DNA of 64,000 nt from Gammaproteobacteria bacterium (GCA_026995045.1 JALWPK010000106.1:1-64000); one strand, 5' to 3'. Shown: positions 1 through 10,995, numbered from the stretch's first letter. Numbers and translations: made by a program. Notes: a model not told the origin generated them from the sequence alone.

Positions 1-1
1 C

Positions 2-97
2 AAGGTGGCCATCACGGCTTGCATGCGCAAGTTGCTGGTGACACTCAACACGATGGTCAAGAACCAAACGCCCTGGCAATATGTGGATGCGGGTTGA
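2..97 (+). mobile_element. IS110-family transposase, C-terminal fragment
   Basis: The reading frame is open from the left edge to a TGA at 95-97 and encodes 31 residues ending ...TPWQYVDAG. The segment ACMRKLLVTLNTMVKN matches the conserved C-terminal end of IS110-type transposases (DEDD-motif N-terminal half plus Transposase_20 C-terminal half). Only the last few percent of the protein is inside the window. Whether the element is complete cannot be judged from here. The following 59 bases up to the end of uvrB should contain the element's right end; IS110 elements generally lack obvious terminal inverted repeats, and none is seen. Confidence 0.75.
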
Positions 98-156
98 CTT
101 TCAACACAACTGCTCTGTGGTGAATAACACCCGAATACAATCACCTGCTCAGACAT

Positions 157-2178
<2,022 letters not shown>

Positions 2179-2229
2179 TGACTACAATACGACCCTTTAC
2201 TTTATTCACCACGCTGCCCGGAAACGACC

Positions 2230-3414
2230 TTGAGCATCAAAACATCTGACCGCATTGCCCGCGTCAAACCTTCCCCCACGCTGGCGGTGACCGCGCTGGC
2301 CAACCAGTTGCGCGCCGAAGGCCGTGATGTGATTGGTCTGGCCGCCGGCGAACCGGATTTCGACACGCCGGATCACATCAAACAGGCAGCGATCGGCGCC
2401 ATCAACGATGGCTTCACCAAATACACCGCTGTCGATGGCACGGCGGGGCTGAAACAGGCCATTATAAACAAGTTCGCGCGTGATAACGGCCTCGACTACC
2501 AGCCGGATCAGATTCTGGTGTCGGTGGGCGGCAAGCAGGCGTTCTACAATATGTGTCAGGCGCTGCTCAACCCCGGCGATGAAGTGATTATCCCGGCGCC
2601 CTACTGGGTGTCGTATCCCGATATCGTGATGCTGGCCGATGGCAAGCCGGTGATTGTCGAAGGCGACCAGAGTCAGGCGTTCAAGATTACCCCGCAGCAG
2701 CTTGATGACGCCATCACCGCCAACACCCGGCTGGTGGTGCTCAACAGCCCGTCCAACCCCACCGGCAAGGCCTACAGCCAGGCCGAACTGGCCGCGCTGG
2801 GCGAGGTGCTGCTGCAATATCCGGACGTGGTCGTCACCACGGATGATATTTACGAACACATTGTGTGGAGCGAGGAAGGTTTCTGCAATATTCTCAACGC
2901 CTGCCCCGAGCTGTACGAACGCACGCTGGTGATGAACGGCGTGTCCAAGGCCTATTCCATGACCGGCTGGCGCATCGGCTACACCGGCGGCCCGGCGGAA
3001 GTGATCAAGGGCATGAAAAAAGTGCAGTCGCAAAGCACCTCCAACCCAACCTCCATCGCCCAGGTGGCGGCGCAGGCGGCGCTGGACGGGCCACAGGATT
3101 TTCTTGCCGAAATGTGCCAGGTGTTCAAACAACGCCACGATTTCGTGCTGCAAAACCTGAACGCCCTGGACGGGGTCGAATGCCTGCCCAGCGATGGCAC
3201 TTTCTACAGCTTCCCGTCATTTCACGCGGTGATCGAGCGGCTGGACGGCATCGATGACGATGTGCAGCTGGCGCAACACCTGCTGGAAAAAGCCGAAGTG
3301 GCGCTAGTGCCCGGCTCTGCCTTCGGTCTCAACGGCCACCTGCGGTTGTCCTACGCCACCGACATGCAAAGCCTGGAAAAAGCGCTGACGCGCATTGCGC
3401 AAGCAATTGGCTGA
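2230..3414 (+). CDS. aspC: Aspartate aminotransferase, class I (PLP-dependent)
   Basis: The product interconverts aspartate and 2-oxoglutarate with oxaloacetate and glutamate, using pyridoxal phosphate in the cytoplasm. The 394 residues and the N-terminus (SDRIARVKPSPTLAVTALA) fit the Ib subgroup of aspartate aminotransferases. Seen motifs are the AGEPDFDTP substrate loop, NSPSNPTG, the D-Y pair in TTDDIYEH, and the PLP lysine K240 in NGVSKAYSMTGWRIGY. The start is TTG at 2230; no ATG near it keeps the conserved N-terminus. Related prephenate or broad-specificity aminotransferases share the fold, so substrate is inferred from subgroup resemblance. Confidence 0.93.
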   Translation: MSIKTSDRIARVKPSPTLAVTALANQLRAEGRDVIGLAAGEPDFDTPDHIKQAAIGAINDGFTKYTAVDGTAGLKQAIINKFARDNGLDYQPDQILVSVGGKQAFYNMCQALLNPGDEVIIPAPYWVSYPDIVMLADGKPVIVEGDQSQAFKITPQQLDDAITANTRLVVLNSPSNPTGKAYSQAELAALGEVLLQYPDVVVTTDDIYEHIVWSEEGFCNILNACPELYERTLVMNGVSKAYSMTGWRIGYTGGPAEVIKGMKKVQSQSTSNPTSIAQVAAQAALDGPQDFLAEMCQVFKQRHDFVLQNLNALDGVECLPSDGTFYSFPSFHAVIERLDGIDDDVQLAQHLLEKAEVALVPGSAFGLNGHLRLSYATDMQSLEKALTRIAQAIG

Positions 3415-3418
3415 CAAA

Positions 3419-3435
3419 GCCGCCGGAATGGCGGC
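3419..3435 (+). terminator. Hairpin after the aminotransferase gene
   Basis: GCCGCC-GGAAT-GGCGGC forms a perfect 6-bp GC stem starting 5 bases after the stop codon. It is followed by AAGGGTG, not by a run of T. It may limit read-through or protect the transcript end, but it does not meet the pattern of a strong intrinsic terminator. Confidence 0.35.
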
Positions 3436-3473
3436 AAGGGTGAAAAAACTGGCTATAATTGCGCTTCAGGGCA

Positions 3474-3502
3474 TTGACCGCAACAGGTCAAATCGGTAGC
3501 AT
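3474..3502 (+). promoter_or_regulatory. Candidate sigma-70 promoter for tRNA-Asn
   Basis: TTGACC at 3474-3479 and TAGCAT at 3497-3502 are separated by exactly 17 bases. The -35 element is one arm of a perfect dyad, TTGACC-N6-GGTCAA (3474-3491). A second possible -10, TATAAT at 3454-3459, lies just upstream but lacks a good -35. Either would give a leader of roughly 70-115 bases before the tRNA. Confidence 0.4.
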
Positions 3503-3580
3503 ACCGGCCTTCGCAAAGTCCTCGCCCCGACCTCCCGTCTGGCTGAACGCTTTGCAACAAGTTGATGTTTTATCTGCCAT

Positions 3581-3656
3581 TCCCCGATAGCTCAGTTGGT
3601 AGAGCAACGGACTGTTAATCCGTTTGTCCCTGGTTCGAGCCCAGGTCGGGGAGCCA
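3581..3656 (+). tRNA. tRNA-Asn (anticodon GTT)
   Basis: A complete 76-base cloverleaf. The acceptor stem TCCCCGA pairs with TCGGGGA (3646-3652), followed by discriminator G and encoded CCA (3654-3656). The D-arm contains AGCTCAGTTGGTAGAGC, the anticodon loop is CTGTTAA with GTT at 3614-3616, and the T-arm is CCTGGTTCGAGCCCAGG with a small inconsistency expected at the stem ends. TTTTTT follows directly (3657-3662) and overlaps the stop codon of the convergent hybrid kinase gene. Confidence 0.97.
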
Positions 3657-3660
3657 TTTT

Positions 3661-5301
3661 TTAGCCAGCCTGCCGGCATTTCTGTATTACCGACTCCAGT
3701 CCTTGCAATGTGTACGGTTTTGGCAAAAAGCCATCCATCCCCGCCTGCCTGCATTTTTCCTCATCCGCCATCATCGCATTGGCGGTGACTGCAATAATCG
3801 GGATAGTTCGTGGCTGGTTGGCGGCATGCTCCAGTTCACGAATTCTGCGCGCCGCTTCATAACCGTCCATTTCCGGCATCTGGCAGTCCATCAACACCAT
3901 GCGATAGTCGTTCTGCCTGACTGCGGTTACCGCCTGCGCGCCGTTGACCACGACATCGACCTCATAACCTAGCTGTGACAGCATTCCGACAGCCACATCG
4001 CGGCTGACAGGGTTGTCTTCCGCGAGCAGGATTTTGTTGCCGCTACGTTTCGACTCCGACCGGGGCGGCGCATGCAGCTCGACTTCCGCCTGCTCGGCTA
4101 ACGGTTCAACAGTCTCCGCATTGATCGTGAACCAGAAGCGCGAGCCTTTCGACTCGACACTGTCCACGCCCACTTCACCGCCCATCATTTTGACCAGGCG
4201 CTGCACAATCGCCAGCCCCAGTCCGGTGCCACCGTACAACCGCGTGGTGGACTGGTCTGCCTGGGTAAACTCATCAAAGATATGTTGCCGTTGCTCCGGC
4301 TTGAGGCCAATGCCTTCATCGATCACCTCAAATTGCAGACAGACCTGATCCGCCGTTTGGGACAGCCGAGCGACATTGAGCTGAATCAGGCCGCTATCGG
4401 TAAACTTCACGGCATTGCCGACCAGATTAACCAGTATCTGACGCAACCGGACCGGATCCGCCACGATTTCATCCGGCGCAGCATCCGCCACGGTTATCAC
4501 CAGCCCCAGGTTTTTCTCGCATAAACGGGTATAGAACAGATCTTTTACCTGATGCAGCAGGAAAGGCAGATCAAACGGTATGGCGTCGAGCTGCAATTTG
4601 CCGGCGTCAATTTTTGAAATATCGAGAATGTCATCAATGATGCGCAGCAGGGCCCGGGCGGATTGTATGACGCAATCCACATAACGTCTCTGTTTTTCGT
4701 CCAGTGGCGTACTCAACAATAATTCAGACATGCCCATCACGCCATTCATCGGGGTGCGAATCTCGTGGCTCATCATGGCGAGAAATTCGGTCTTGCTGCG
4801 GCTGGATTGCTCCGCCTGCTCCTTGGCCAGCAGTAGTTCCTGCTCGATTTGTTTCTGCCGGGTGATATCGGTAGCGCACAAATTGACGGACTGCTGTGAG
4901 GGCGCCAGCATGAAATGCACCAGGTAAACCTTGCCGTCCACACTGATTTCCCGCGTCAACGGAGCGCTATCATGCAGCACCCGATTGATGGCCTCGGCGA
5001 ATTCACCTGTGATCGCCGTATCGGGCTTGACGCCCATCGCCGCCATCATGTCGCCGCCAGCTTCGTTGCAATACACCAACACGCCATCATGATTAAAGCG
5101 CATCACAGGTCCGCTGCTGTTCTCCGGAATACTGGCCAGCTCGGTGAGGTGCTGGATGGCGTCAGGCTCTACTCTGGATTGCTCGTAGTCCTGATTGACA
5201 GCTTGCAAAAAATGACGCCATTGTTCGGCGTTTTGCGGTGGCGTGTCGGCATCAAGCTGGCATTGTTGCAGTTGGCGCAAAAGCGTCCTGTGCATTGTCA
5301 T
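3661..5301 (-). CDS. Soluble PAS-type hybrid histidine kinase with receiver
   Basis: This 546-residue protein has no membrane segment, so it should sense a cytoplasmic signal. Order: helical N-terminus (1-50), a PAS-like domain (about 55-150), HisKA with phospho-acceptor H179 in [12 protein letters not shown], HATPase with N box [14 protein letters not shown] and GGTGLGLAI (about 285-395), and a C-terminal receiver with D472 ([11 protein letters not shown]) and the KPY lysine. There is no Hpt domain, so phosphoryl transfer onward would need a separate Hpt protein; the Hpt-bearing kinase at 16011-18221 is one candidate. The gene ends 4 bases from the tRNA, convergently. The 202 bases upstream (5302-5503) show no clear gene or promoter. 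Confidence 0.93.
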   Translation of the reverse strand: MTMHRTLLRQLQQCQLDADTPPQNAEQWRHFLQAVNQDYEQSRVEPDAIQHLTELASIPENSSGPVMRFNHDGVLVYCNEAGGDMMAAMGVKPDTAITGEFAEAINRVLHDSAPLTREISVDGKVYLVHFMLAPSQQSVNLCATDITRQKQIEQELLLAKEQAEQSSRSKTEFLAMMSHEIRTPMNGVMGMSELLLSTPLDEKQRRYVDCVIQSARALLRIIDDILDISKIDAGKLQLDAIPFDLPFLLHQVKDLFYTRLCEKNLGLVITVADAAPDEIVADPVRLRQILVNLVGNAVKFTDSGLIQLNVARLSQTADQVCLQFEVIDEGIGLKPEQRQHIFDEFTQADQSTTRLYGGTGLGLAIVQRLVKMMGGEVGVDSVESKGSRFWFTINAETVEPLAEQAEVELHAPPRSESKRSGNKILLAEDNPVSRDVAVGMLSQLGYEVDVVVNGAQAVTAVRQNDYRMVLMDCQMPEMDGYEAARRIRELEHAANQPRTIPIIAVTANAMMADEEKCRQAGMDGFLPKPYTLQGLESVIQKCRQAG

Positions 5302-5503
5302 TTTCCGGCAATGGGTCAGGTATCAAACGGATATTTATACTGCAAAGCGCAGAGCCAGATTGTTAAATCTATGTTACAAGGCAGAATGCAGCCCAGGCCG
5401 TACTGGGTCACATGTGGACATGCTGGCGGCCAGCGCAATCAGCTGCCAAAACGAGGCGCGCCGTCGCCAAACAATCAATGATACGGCGATAACGCTGATT
5501 GCT

Positions 5504-7198
5504 TCATTGCAATTCACTGGCTGTGCAGCGATTGCGCCCGCCATCCTTGCTCTGATACAGCGCAATGTCCGCCCTTTTCATTACCTCCTCAATGGTTTCA
5601 CCGTCATTGAAAGCAGCAATGCCAACTGACGAGGTAATGACACACTTGTCGCCATCATAATGAAAATCCGCTTCTGACAGCATAATTCGCAGCTTGTCAT
5701 TCAGGGCCAATGCCGGTTCCAGTTCGGTATCCGGCATCAGCAGGACAAATTCTTCCCCGCCGTATCGAGCAAACATGTCGACCTTGCGAATACGCGAGTG
5801 AATCAGATTGGCGACGATTTTCAGTACGCGATCGCCCACATCATGTCCGTAGTTGTCATTAAACTGCTTGAAGTGGTCAATGTCCCACATCGCCACACAC
5901 AACGGCGCGCCAGTGCGCTTCCAGCGGTGATATTCCGCGTTAATGCGTTCGTTGAACGCCATGCGGTTCGGCAAGCCCGTCAGTTCGTCACGCAACAACT
6001 GACTATGGCTTTCTCTCAGCTGTTCCTTCAGCCGTTGCGACTCGCGCCGGGTTGTTGTCAGCTCTTTCATCATTCGCTTGTAGTTGTCTTTTGACTCCTG
6101 CTCCTTCTCCTGCAGCAACTTTTTGTTTTCCTCAACATTCTTGCGGATATTGCTTAGATGGCTCTGCACATCTTTCTTCAGTATGTTGATGTCGTTCGCG
6201 CTGGATACTGTGGATTGAATAATGTCAACATCCGTGTTGACTGACTCGTTTAACTGTGCGGAACGGGAGGCGGTAACCTCGGTTTCCGCCTGCGCTTTCT
6301 GCACATACTCCTCTATATCAGCCAGTTGCTGAATAATCTTGCTGACAAAATTCTGGAGCTCCTGTTTCTCGATATGCAGAGCATTGATGCTGTCATTAAT
6401 TACGTCGACCATGGCGGTGATAATGTTTTTCCAGCCATCCGCACTGTCAACCGGGTAGGACAGCTCCTTGACCAGCGTGTTCTTTTTTGTTTTAACCGAA
6501 TCATGTAATGACAACTGCCGGACAAATTCGACCAGCATCCTGTTAACATCAACATCATCAGACAGGGCTTTCCTGTCATGACTCGCCAGCTGCTGGTTAA
6601 CATATGGAAGCAACTCGTGTGTCAATGCCGCCAGAATATCATCCACCGATTCAGATTCGGTTTCTATCGGACGATCCATTGCGCCCGATATTTTACGCGC
6701 AAAAATTTTGACTGATTCGTGCTGATCCTCGACTTTCTGCCGCCAGGTCTCGGCCTCATCGGCTACCTGCTTGAATAAAGCCACGATGGCGACGGCAAGT
6801 TTTGCCTGATCAAGCTTGCTGTTAACCAGTTTTTTCAGTTTGACCTTGTAGGAATCGAGCTTGTCATTTTCGACGATACCATCGACAGCCTGACCTACGG
6901 TATTCTTGAATGCCTGAAGTTCCGACAACTGGCCGCCATTCTGGTTGGTCAATACAAACAGCTCATCCAGCTTGTTTTCCAGCGCAACAAGATCGATTTT
7001 ATGATTCACCAATATGGCGACATCATCAATAATGGTGTTGATACGCACATCGCAACGTGGGCTCAGGCTTGACAGCCGTATGACCGCTTTTTTGAGAACC
7101 TGTTGCATATGACGCAACTGTGACTGAGAGCTGTCGAGCAGCCTGATTGACTTCTCGTATATACGCTTCATCTCTCGCTGGTCTGGTTTGATACTCAT
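5504..7198 (-). CDS. Diguanylate cyclase with long coiled-coil N-terminus
   Basis: Predicted to make cyclic-di-GMP from two GTP. The C-terminal ~170 residues are a GGDEF domain with active-site GGEEF (residues 480-484 from this start), WDIDHFKQFNDNYGH, and an RKVD inhibitory I-site five residues before GGEEF, so product inhibition is expected. The first ~380 residues are charged and helical with no membrane segment. Start ATG 7198 was chosen over an upstream in-frame codon because GGAG lies 6 bases before it and its ATGA overlaps the stop of the receiver-kinase gene, implying translational coupling. It is the last gene of the partner-switching operon, the position that suggests a role like HsbD, although P. 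aeruginosa HsbD has a different N-terminus. Confidence 0.92.
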   Translation of the reverse strand: MSIKPDQREMKRIYEKSIRLLDSSQSQLRHMQQVLKKAVIRLSSLSPRCDVRINTIIDDVAILVNHKIDLVALENKLDELFVLTNQNGGQLSELQAFKNTVGQAVDGIVENDKLDSYKVKLKKLVNSKLDQAKLAVAIVALFKQVADEAETWRQKVEDQHESVKIFARKISGAMDRPIETESESVDDILAALTHELLPYVNQQLASHDRKALSDDVDVNRMLVEFVRQLSLHDSVKTKKNTLVKELSYPVDSADGWKNIITAMVDVINDSINALHIEKQELQNFVSKIIQQLADIEEYVQKAQAETEVTASRSAQLNESVNTDVDIIQSTVSSANDINILKKDVQSHLSNIRKNVEENKKLLQEKEQESKDNYKRMMKELTTTRRESQRLKEQLRESHSQLLRDELTGLPNRMAFNERINAEYHRWKRTGAPLCVAMWDIDHFKQFNDNYGHDVGDRVLKIVANLIHSRIRKVDMFARYGGEEFVLLMPDTELEPALALNDKLRIMLSEADFHYDGDKCVITSSVGIAAFNDGETIEEVMKRADIALYQSKDGGRNRCTASELQ

Positions 7199-8103
7199 TG
7201 CATGCTCCGGTTGTGCACACTGACGCACACTTCATTACCGACACCGACATAATCAATCGTGTCGAAACTGATTGTATTTGCCATGGCGATACCTCTGCCA
7301 TGACTGTCAAATGCCCGCTCCGGGCTGATTTCGAGATATTGCCGCCAGTCAAACCCCTCGCCCTGGTCACGAATGGTAAACAGCACCTCGTTGGCGTTAC
7401 GCTCGAATTCCACTACCACTTCCCGGTCTTTATAAGTCTCCTGCATGGATCGCCTGCGAATTTCTTCCTCCCATTCACCATTCTGGTTGAGACGGGATTT
7501 TTCCTCATAGCTGATACCCAGATTGCCATGCTCAACCGCATTAATTAACAATTCTGTGAGTCCGAGCACAACACGACTTGAGTCCTCACAGGTATTAGCC
7601 AGCAGCGCCGCCAGGCTTCTCCCCTCTTCAATGGTCTTGAAGCGAAACTCACCGCGCTGCATCAGCATCAGCGAATCAGCCGACTCACGCAGATTTGCCT
7701 GCAATTCATATACATGCTGGTAATCGCGAATCGCTGTTTTTACGATGGTTAACAAGGTTTGCCTGTCATACGGCTTGGTAAGGTAATAATGCGCACCTGC
7801 TTTCAGACCTTCCAGCATATTCTCTTTGCCCACCTTGGCTGTTTGCATGATGACAGGCAGATGGCTAAGCGCCTTGTTAGCCTTGATATGCTTCAGCACC
7901 TCAATACCGTCCATACCCGGCATCATTCTGTCGAGCAACATTGCGCTGTACTTGTCAGGCTCGTTCATCAGCATCTGCAGCGCTTTATCACCCCGGTTGA
8001 CGCACTCTGGCTGAATACCTTCAGACGCAAGATATTCCGATATCAACTCCAGGTTTAACTCTTCATCATCCACCACCATGACACAGGGCGCTATTGCATT
8101 CAT
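7195..8103 (-). CDS. Receiver domain fused to RsbW-type ATPase/kinase domain
   Basis: 302 residues. The N-terminal receiver (about 5-125) looks fully functional: acidic pair VVDDE, D58 in LLDRMMPGMDG, a threonine in QTAK, and lysine in LTKPYD. The C-terminal part (about 160-300) is an HATPase of the anti-sigma-factor kinase type (RsbW/SpoIIAB-like), with N box ELLINAVEHGNLG, G1-like DQGEGFD and GRGIAMA. I infer that phosphorylation of the receiver controls a serine kinase acting on the neighbouring STAS protein. The start overlaps the phosphatase stop by ATGA. The alternative is an ATP-binding output with no kinase activity. Confidence 0.88.
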   Translation of the reverse strand: MNAIAPCVMVVDDEELNLELISEYLASEGIQPECVNRGDKALQMLMNEPDKYSAMLLDRMMPGMDGIEVLKHIKANKALSHLPVIMQTAKVGKENMLEGLKAGAHYYLTKPYDRQTLLTIVKTAIRDYQHVYELQANLRESADSLMLMQRGEFRFKTIEEGRSLAALLANTCEDSSRVVLGLTELLINAVEHGNLGISYEEKSRLNQNGEWEEEIRRRSMQETYKDREVVVEFERNANEVLFTIRDQGEGFDWRQYLEISPERAFDSHGRGIAMANTISFDTIDYVGVGNEVCVSVHNRSMQ

Positions 8104-9827
8104 GAGTCAGGCCCTCTCGACTGTCGGCATGCAATAACTGCCTCAACCGTATTGCCACAACTGTTAAACACCAGCGATTCGCAGGTTTCCATCACCAGTT
8201 TAAGGCCATATCCAATTGCGACATCATTATGCCTGTCCATGACATCACGCATCACGCTTGCATGGTCAAATCCCCTGCCACTGTCCTCAACACGTATCAG
8301 CATGGCCGGAAGATTACGGTAGCGTATTTGTTGCAACTCTATTCTGATGTAACTGCCATCAAACAGGTTGGCATTGGTAATTTCGTCTCGATTACAGCGA
8401 TGCGTCCGCTCCATCTGTTTGCGAACGCTGCGAAAAACGCCATATTCAAGCGCATTTCGATACAGCTCTGTCAGCACGTTGTGAAGCTGCATCATGGGAA
8501 CAGGTTGCGCAGTAAGCTTGTTGTACTCATGTATGACTACCGGCACTGGATCAACATCGTGCAAACTGGCGCCGCTCAGCTCCATCATCCAGCGCCAGCT
8601 GCCATTGTAGTCGTGACTGACATGCTTGCTCATAATATTATTATTGACCGCAGGCTGAACCACTTCATGAACACACGGCACACAAACAATACTGACATCA
8701 TCAACCAGTGGAGTATCACCACAGAATTCATTCAGCTCATCCACCACCAGGTCAAAAACCGAATCTGATTCAGCCGATCGGTTCAGTATTGTTTCAAAAC
8801 GCTCAACGCCAAACATATCGCCATTGGCGTTAACACTGTCAGTCAGACCGTCAGAGTGCAATACAAACTGGTCGCCCAGTTTGACGCTGACATGTGTCTT
8901 GCTGATGTTTTCCAGGTGTTCGCTTATCCCCAGGGGTAGACAGGCCGAGCCAATTCGCTCACGAATACGGCCTGTTGCATAGTCCACCACATAAACATCC
9001 GGCATGCCGGCATTCCATATATTGGCGTACTGCAGCTCACTGTCCAGCTGCAGCATCGATACAGCCATAAACATGCCTGTCGGCAACAAGGTATAGAGCT
9101 TGTTGTTGATTTGCTGAATAATCACATCCGGCTCAAAACCCTTCTCGGTCATGACGCTGAAAGTGTCAGCGACGGGTAATACGCCGATCGCAGCCGACAA
9201 ACCATGTCCGGTAAAGTCAGCGAGCAGAACATGCAGCTTGCCATCCGGCTGGCGCGCCATCAGCGTCAGATCCCCACTGAATACTGCTGCTGAACGGCTA
9301 AGTTTCCGAACCTGCTCGATTTCCAGATTTCTGGCGGACAACGCAGTTGACAGGATGCGCTTGCCGACCACCTGCTCCTCAATCGAGCTTCTGTAGGAAA
9401 ACTGCAATTCACGAAGCTCCTGCATAATAGCTATGCGCATTTGCAGCGCAGCAGGGCTGAATGGGAGTTCCAGGTAATCATCCACGCCGGATTCGGCGCA
9501 TCGCGCCATAACTGAGGCTTCACCCTGTGGTACGACCGCAATGACCGGGGTGAAATTATCGCTGCTAAATGACTTGATTTTCTGCACGACATCGCACGAA
9601 TAACCAGTCAGCGCCATACCGTCGACAAACACCAGACGAATACTGTTCTCCTTGAACAGCTTCAACGATTGTTCACAGTCGTTTGCCGTCAAAACAGCAA
9701 AGTCATAATCCAGCAACTGCTGAGCCAGTAAAGCCTGCGGGCTTTGCTCGCTGTGGATAATTAGCGCTGTACCGCGCTCACCTGCCTTTTCCGCAGAAGA
9801 CAGTTGCAGGCTTGTAGCCGTACTCAT
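8100..9827 (-). CDS. HsbR-like protein: degenerate receiver, PP2C/SpoIIE phosphatase, HATPase
   Basis: 575 residues. Residues ~20-140 have a receiver fold, but the acidic pair is replaced by HSE and the conserved lysine by leucine (ELPFS); D69 remains (VFVDG). The PP2C/SpoIIE phosphatase domain (about 175-385) keeps metal-site motifs FSGDLT, ADFTGHG, LHSDGLTDS and VDDVSIV. A C-terminal HATPase (about 440-565) has ELYRNALEYG and DSGRGFD. This REC-PP2C-HATPase order is that of P. aeruginosa HsbR, which dephosphorylates or phosphorylates the STAS protein HsbA. ATGA overlaps link it to the STAS gene before it and the receiver-kinase gene after it. Confidence 0.9.
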   Translation of the reverse strand: MSTATSLQLSSAEKAGERGTALIIHSEQSPQALLAQQLLDYDFAVLTANDCEQSLKLFKENSIRLVFVDGMALTGYSCDVVQKIKSFSSDNFTPVIAVVPQGEASVMARCAESGVDDYLELPFSPAALQMRIAIMQELRELQFSYRSSIEEQVVGKRILSTALSARNLEIEQVRKLSRSAAVFSGDLTLMARQPDGKLHVLLADFTGHGLSAAIGVLPVADTFSVMTEKGFEPDVIIQQINNKLYTLLPTGMFMAVSMLQLDSELQYANIWNAGMPDVYVVDYATGRIRERIGSACLPLGISEHLENISKTHVSVKLGDQFVLHSDGLTDSVNANGDMFGVERFETILNRSAESDSVFDLVVDELNEFCGDTPLVDDVSIVCVPCVHEVVQPAVNNNIMSKHVSHDYNGSWRWMMELSGASLHDVDPVPVVIHEYNKLTAQPVPMMQLHNVLTELYRNALEYGVFRSVRKQMERTHRCNRDEITNANLFDGSYIRIELQQIRYRNLPAMLIRVEDSGRGFDHASVMRDVMDRHNDVAIGYGLKLVMETCESLVFNSCGNTVEAVIACRQSRGPDS

Positions 9828-10183
9828 GCACCAGCCCCGGCTCCTGACCCTGAATTCACGGATGTATTATCGGTGTAGTTAATGGTAAACAGCTGCTCGA
9901 AATTGGCAACCTTGAGGATGCTGCCAACCTGCTCACTGGGACGCTCGATAAACACCGTGCCACCGCGGCACTTTGCATGCTCGCGCAACAGCAAAAGCAT
10001 GCCCAGGGCTGAACTGTCCATGTAGTCGGTATCGCTCAGGTCAACATAATAGGCGACGCCTTCCTGTCCGGGAATATGGCGATAGGTATCGCGAAACTCC
10101 TGCGACAATTTATAGTCGAAGCGGCCACTGATATTGATCTGCACTTTTTTGCCGTCTTCCAAAACTTCTCTACGAACTGACAT
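9824..10183 (-). CDS. STAS anti-sigma-factor antagonist (HsbA-like)
   Basis: 119 residues from this start. A single STAS domain with the phosphorylation loop MDSSALGML. By alignment with SpoIIAA the acceptor would be S58 (codon at 10010-10012). Unphosphorylated proteins of this type bind an anti-sigma factor; P. aeruginosa HsbA binds FlgM or the cyclase HsbD. The start was moved from an upstream codon to ATG 10183 because AGAGGG precedes it by 6 bases. The tail is rich in Gly, Ala and Ser. It is the first gene of a four-gene coupled operon. A sigma-28-like promoter lies 52 bases upstream. Confidence 0.92.
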   Translation of the reverse strand: MSVRREVLEDGKKVQINISGRFDYKLSQEFRDTYRHIPGQEGVAYYVDLSDTDYMDSSALGMLLLLREHAKCRGGTVFIERPSEQVGSILKVANFEQLFTINYTDNTSVNSGSGAGAGA

Positions 10184-10234
10184 GACAAGCCCTCTGTTAT
10201 TATCAATTAGCAACAATAATGTGTTCTGTCTGTT

Positions 10235-10261
10235 CTATCGGCAGGTTGGCTGATTTTCTTA
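10235..10261 (-). promoter_or_regulatory. Possible sigma-28 (FliA) promoter, partner-switching operon
   Basis: Read on the minus strand: TAAG, 15 bases, then GCCGATAG. It differs from the TAAA-N15-GCCGATAA consensus at one base in each element. The predicted transcription start is about 45 bases before the STAS start codon. The rest of the 10184-10474 gap shows nothing else I can support. Confidence 0.5.
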
Positions 10262-10474
10262 ACAGGTAGTTGAAAAAACCTCACGCGGCGCGATACAGAC
10301 TGGCAGTCAAGGAGGGCTCAGTGCTTGTCAGTATCGACCAACCATTTTTTCATCATCACCAGCAGGCCCGACCAGGTGGCGGGGTGGCCTAAGCAGACAC
10401 GTCGGACATGACTGGCTTTCACCCGGCTGGCGTATTCCATCAACGCCCTGGGAAGTCGACCTTCAAACACGCCA

Positions 10475-10993
10475 TCATATTTTGCCATTGAGAGGTTGCC
10501 TCCTGACGCCGCTGGTTTCAGTATGTCTGACCCATACATCGCCGGTTTCAATCTCAAATACAAGGCGACGATGACCGAACTCTCCGACGTGCGCCACCAG
10601 TATGTCGACATTTTCCTGCATCAACAACTGCATCGCGGTAGCGGCATTTTTCGATCCTATACTGTCTTCTACGTTTTCACCTTCAGATCGCATCATATTG
10701 CCACCACCAAATATCTTGGCTTCGTATTCAGGCAAACGAGTGCCGCATCGTGATGCTTCCCGCCGGAACATTTGCATCACATCATCTGCATAACGTCCGT
10801 CAAGTTTTCTGTCAGGGGACTGTTTGCCGGGATAGCGCGGCAAGGTAAAGTGACACATGCCGCCGATTTTCAGTTTCGGATGCCACAGAGTGATGGAGAC
10901 ACATGAACCCAGCAGGGTGTGAATATGTATTGGCTCCCGTGTAAAACAGAAATCTCCAGGGTGTAAAAATACTTTCTTGCTTGCGTGGTGCAT
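10475..10993 (-). CDS. cheD: Chemoreceptor glutamine deamidase CheD
   Basis: CheD deamidates glutamines in the methylation helices of chemoreceptors and can bind phosphorylated CheY or CheC-type phosphatases in other bacteria. The 172 residues include catalytic C31 in TLLGSCVSITL and H48 (GGMCHFTLP), with the 17-residue spacing known from Thermotoga CheD, plus the conserved KIFGGGNM. It is the last gene of the cheR operon and starts 2 bases after the stop of the GGDEF-EAL gene. Confidence 0.95.
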   Translation of the reverse strand: MHHASKKVFLHPGDFCFTREPIHIHTLLGSCVSITLWHPKLKIGGMCHFTLPRYPGKQSPDRKLDGRYADDVMQMFRREASRCGTRLPEYEAKIFGGGNMMRSEGENVEDSIGSKNAATAMQLLMQENVDILVAHVGEFGHRRLVFEIETGDVWVRHTETSGVRRQPLNGKI

Positions 10994-10995
10994 CG

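Noticed and set aside
2179-2229. LexA/SOS box for uvrB
   Set aside because: No CTGT-N8-ACAG pattern in the 51-base divergent gap.
3488-3754. 88-residue minus-strand frame
   Set aside because: It reads through the reverse complement of the tRNA-Asn gene (GSPTWARTRDKRINSP is the usual artefact of translated tRNA) and into the hybrid kinase 3' end.
10318-10611. 97-residue minus-strand frame after cheD
   Set aside because: It overlaps the cheD 3' end in another frame, has no ribosome site or recognisable domain, and begins inside conserved CheD sequence.
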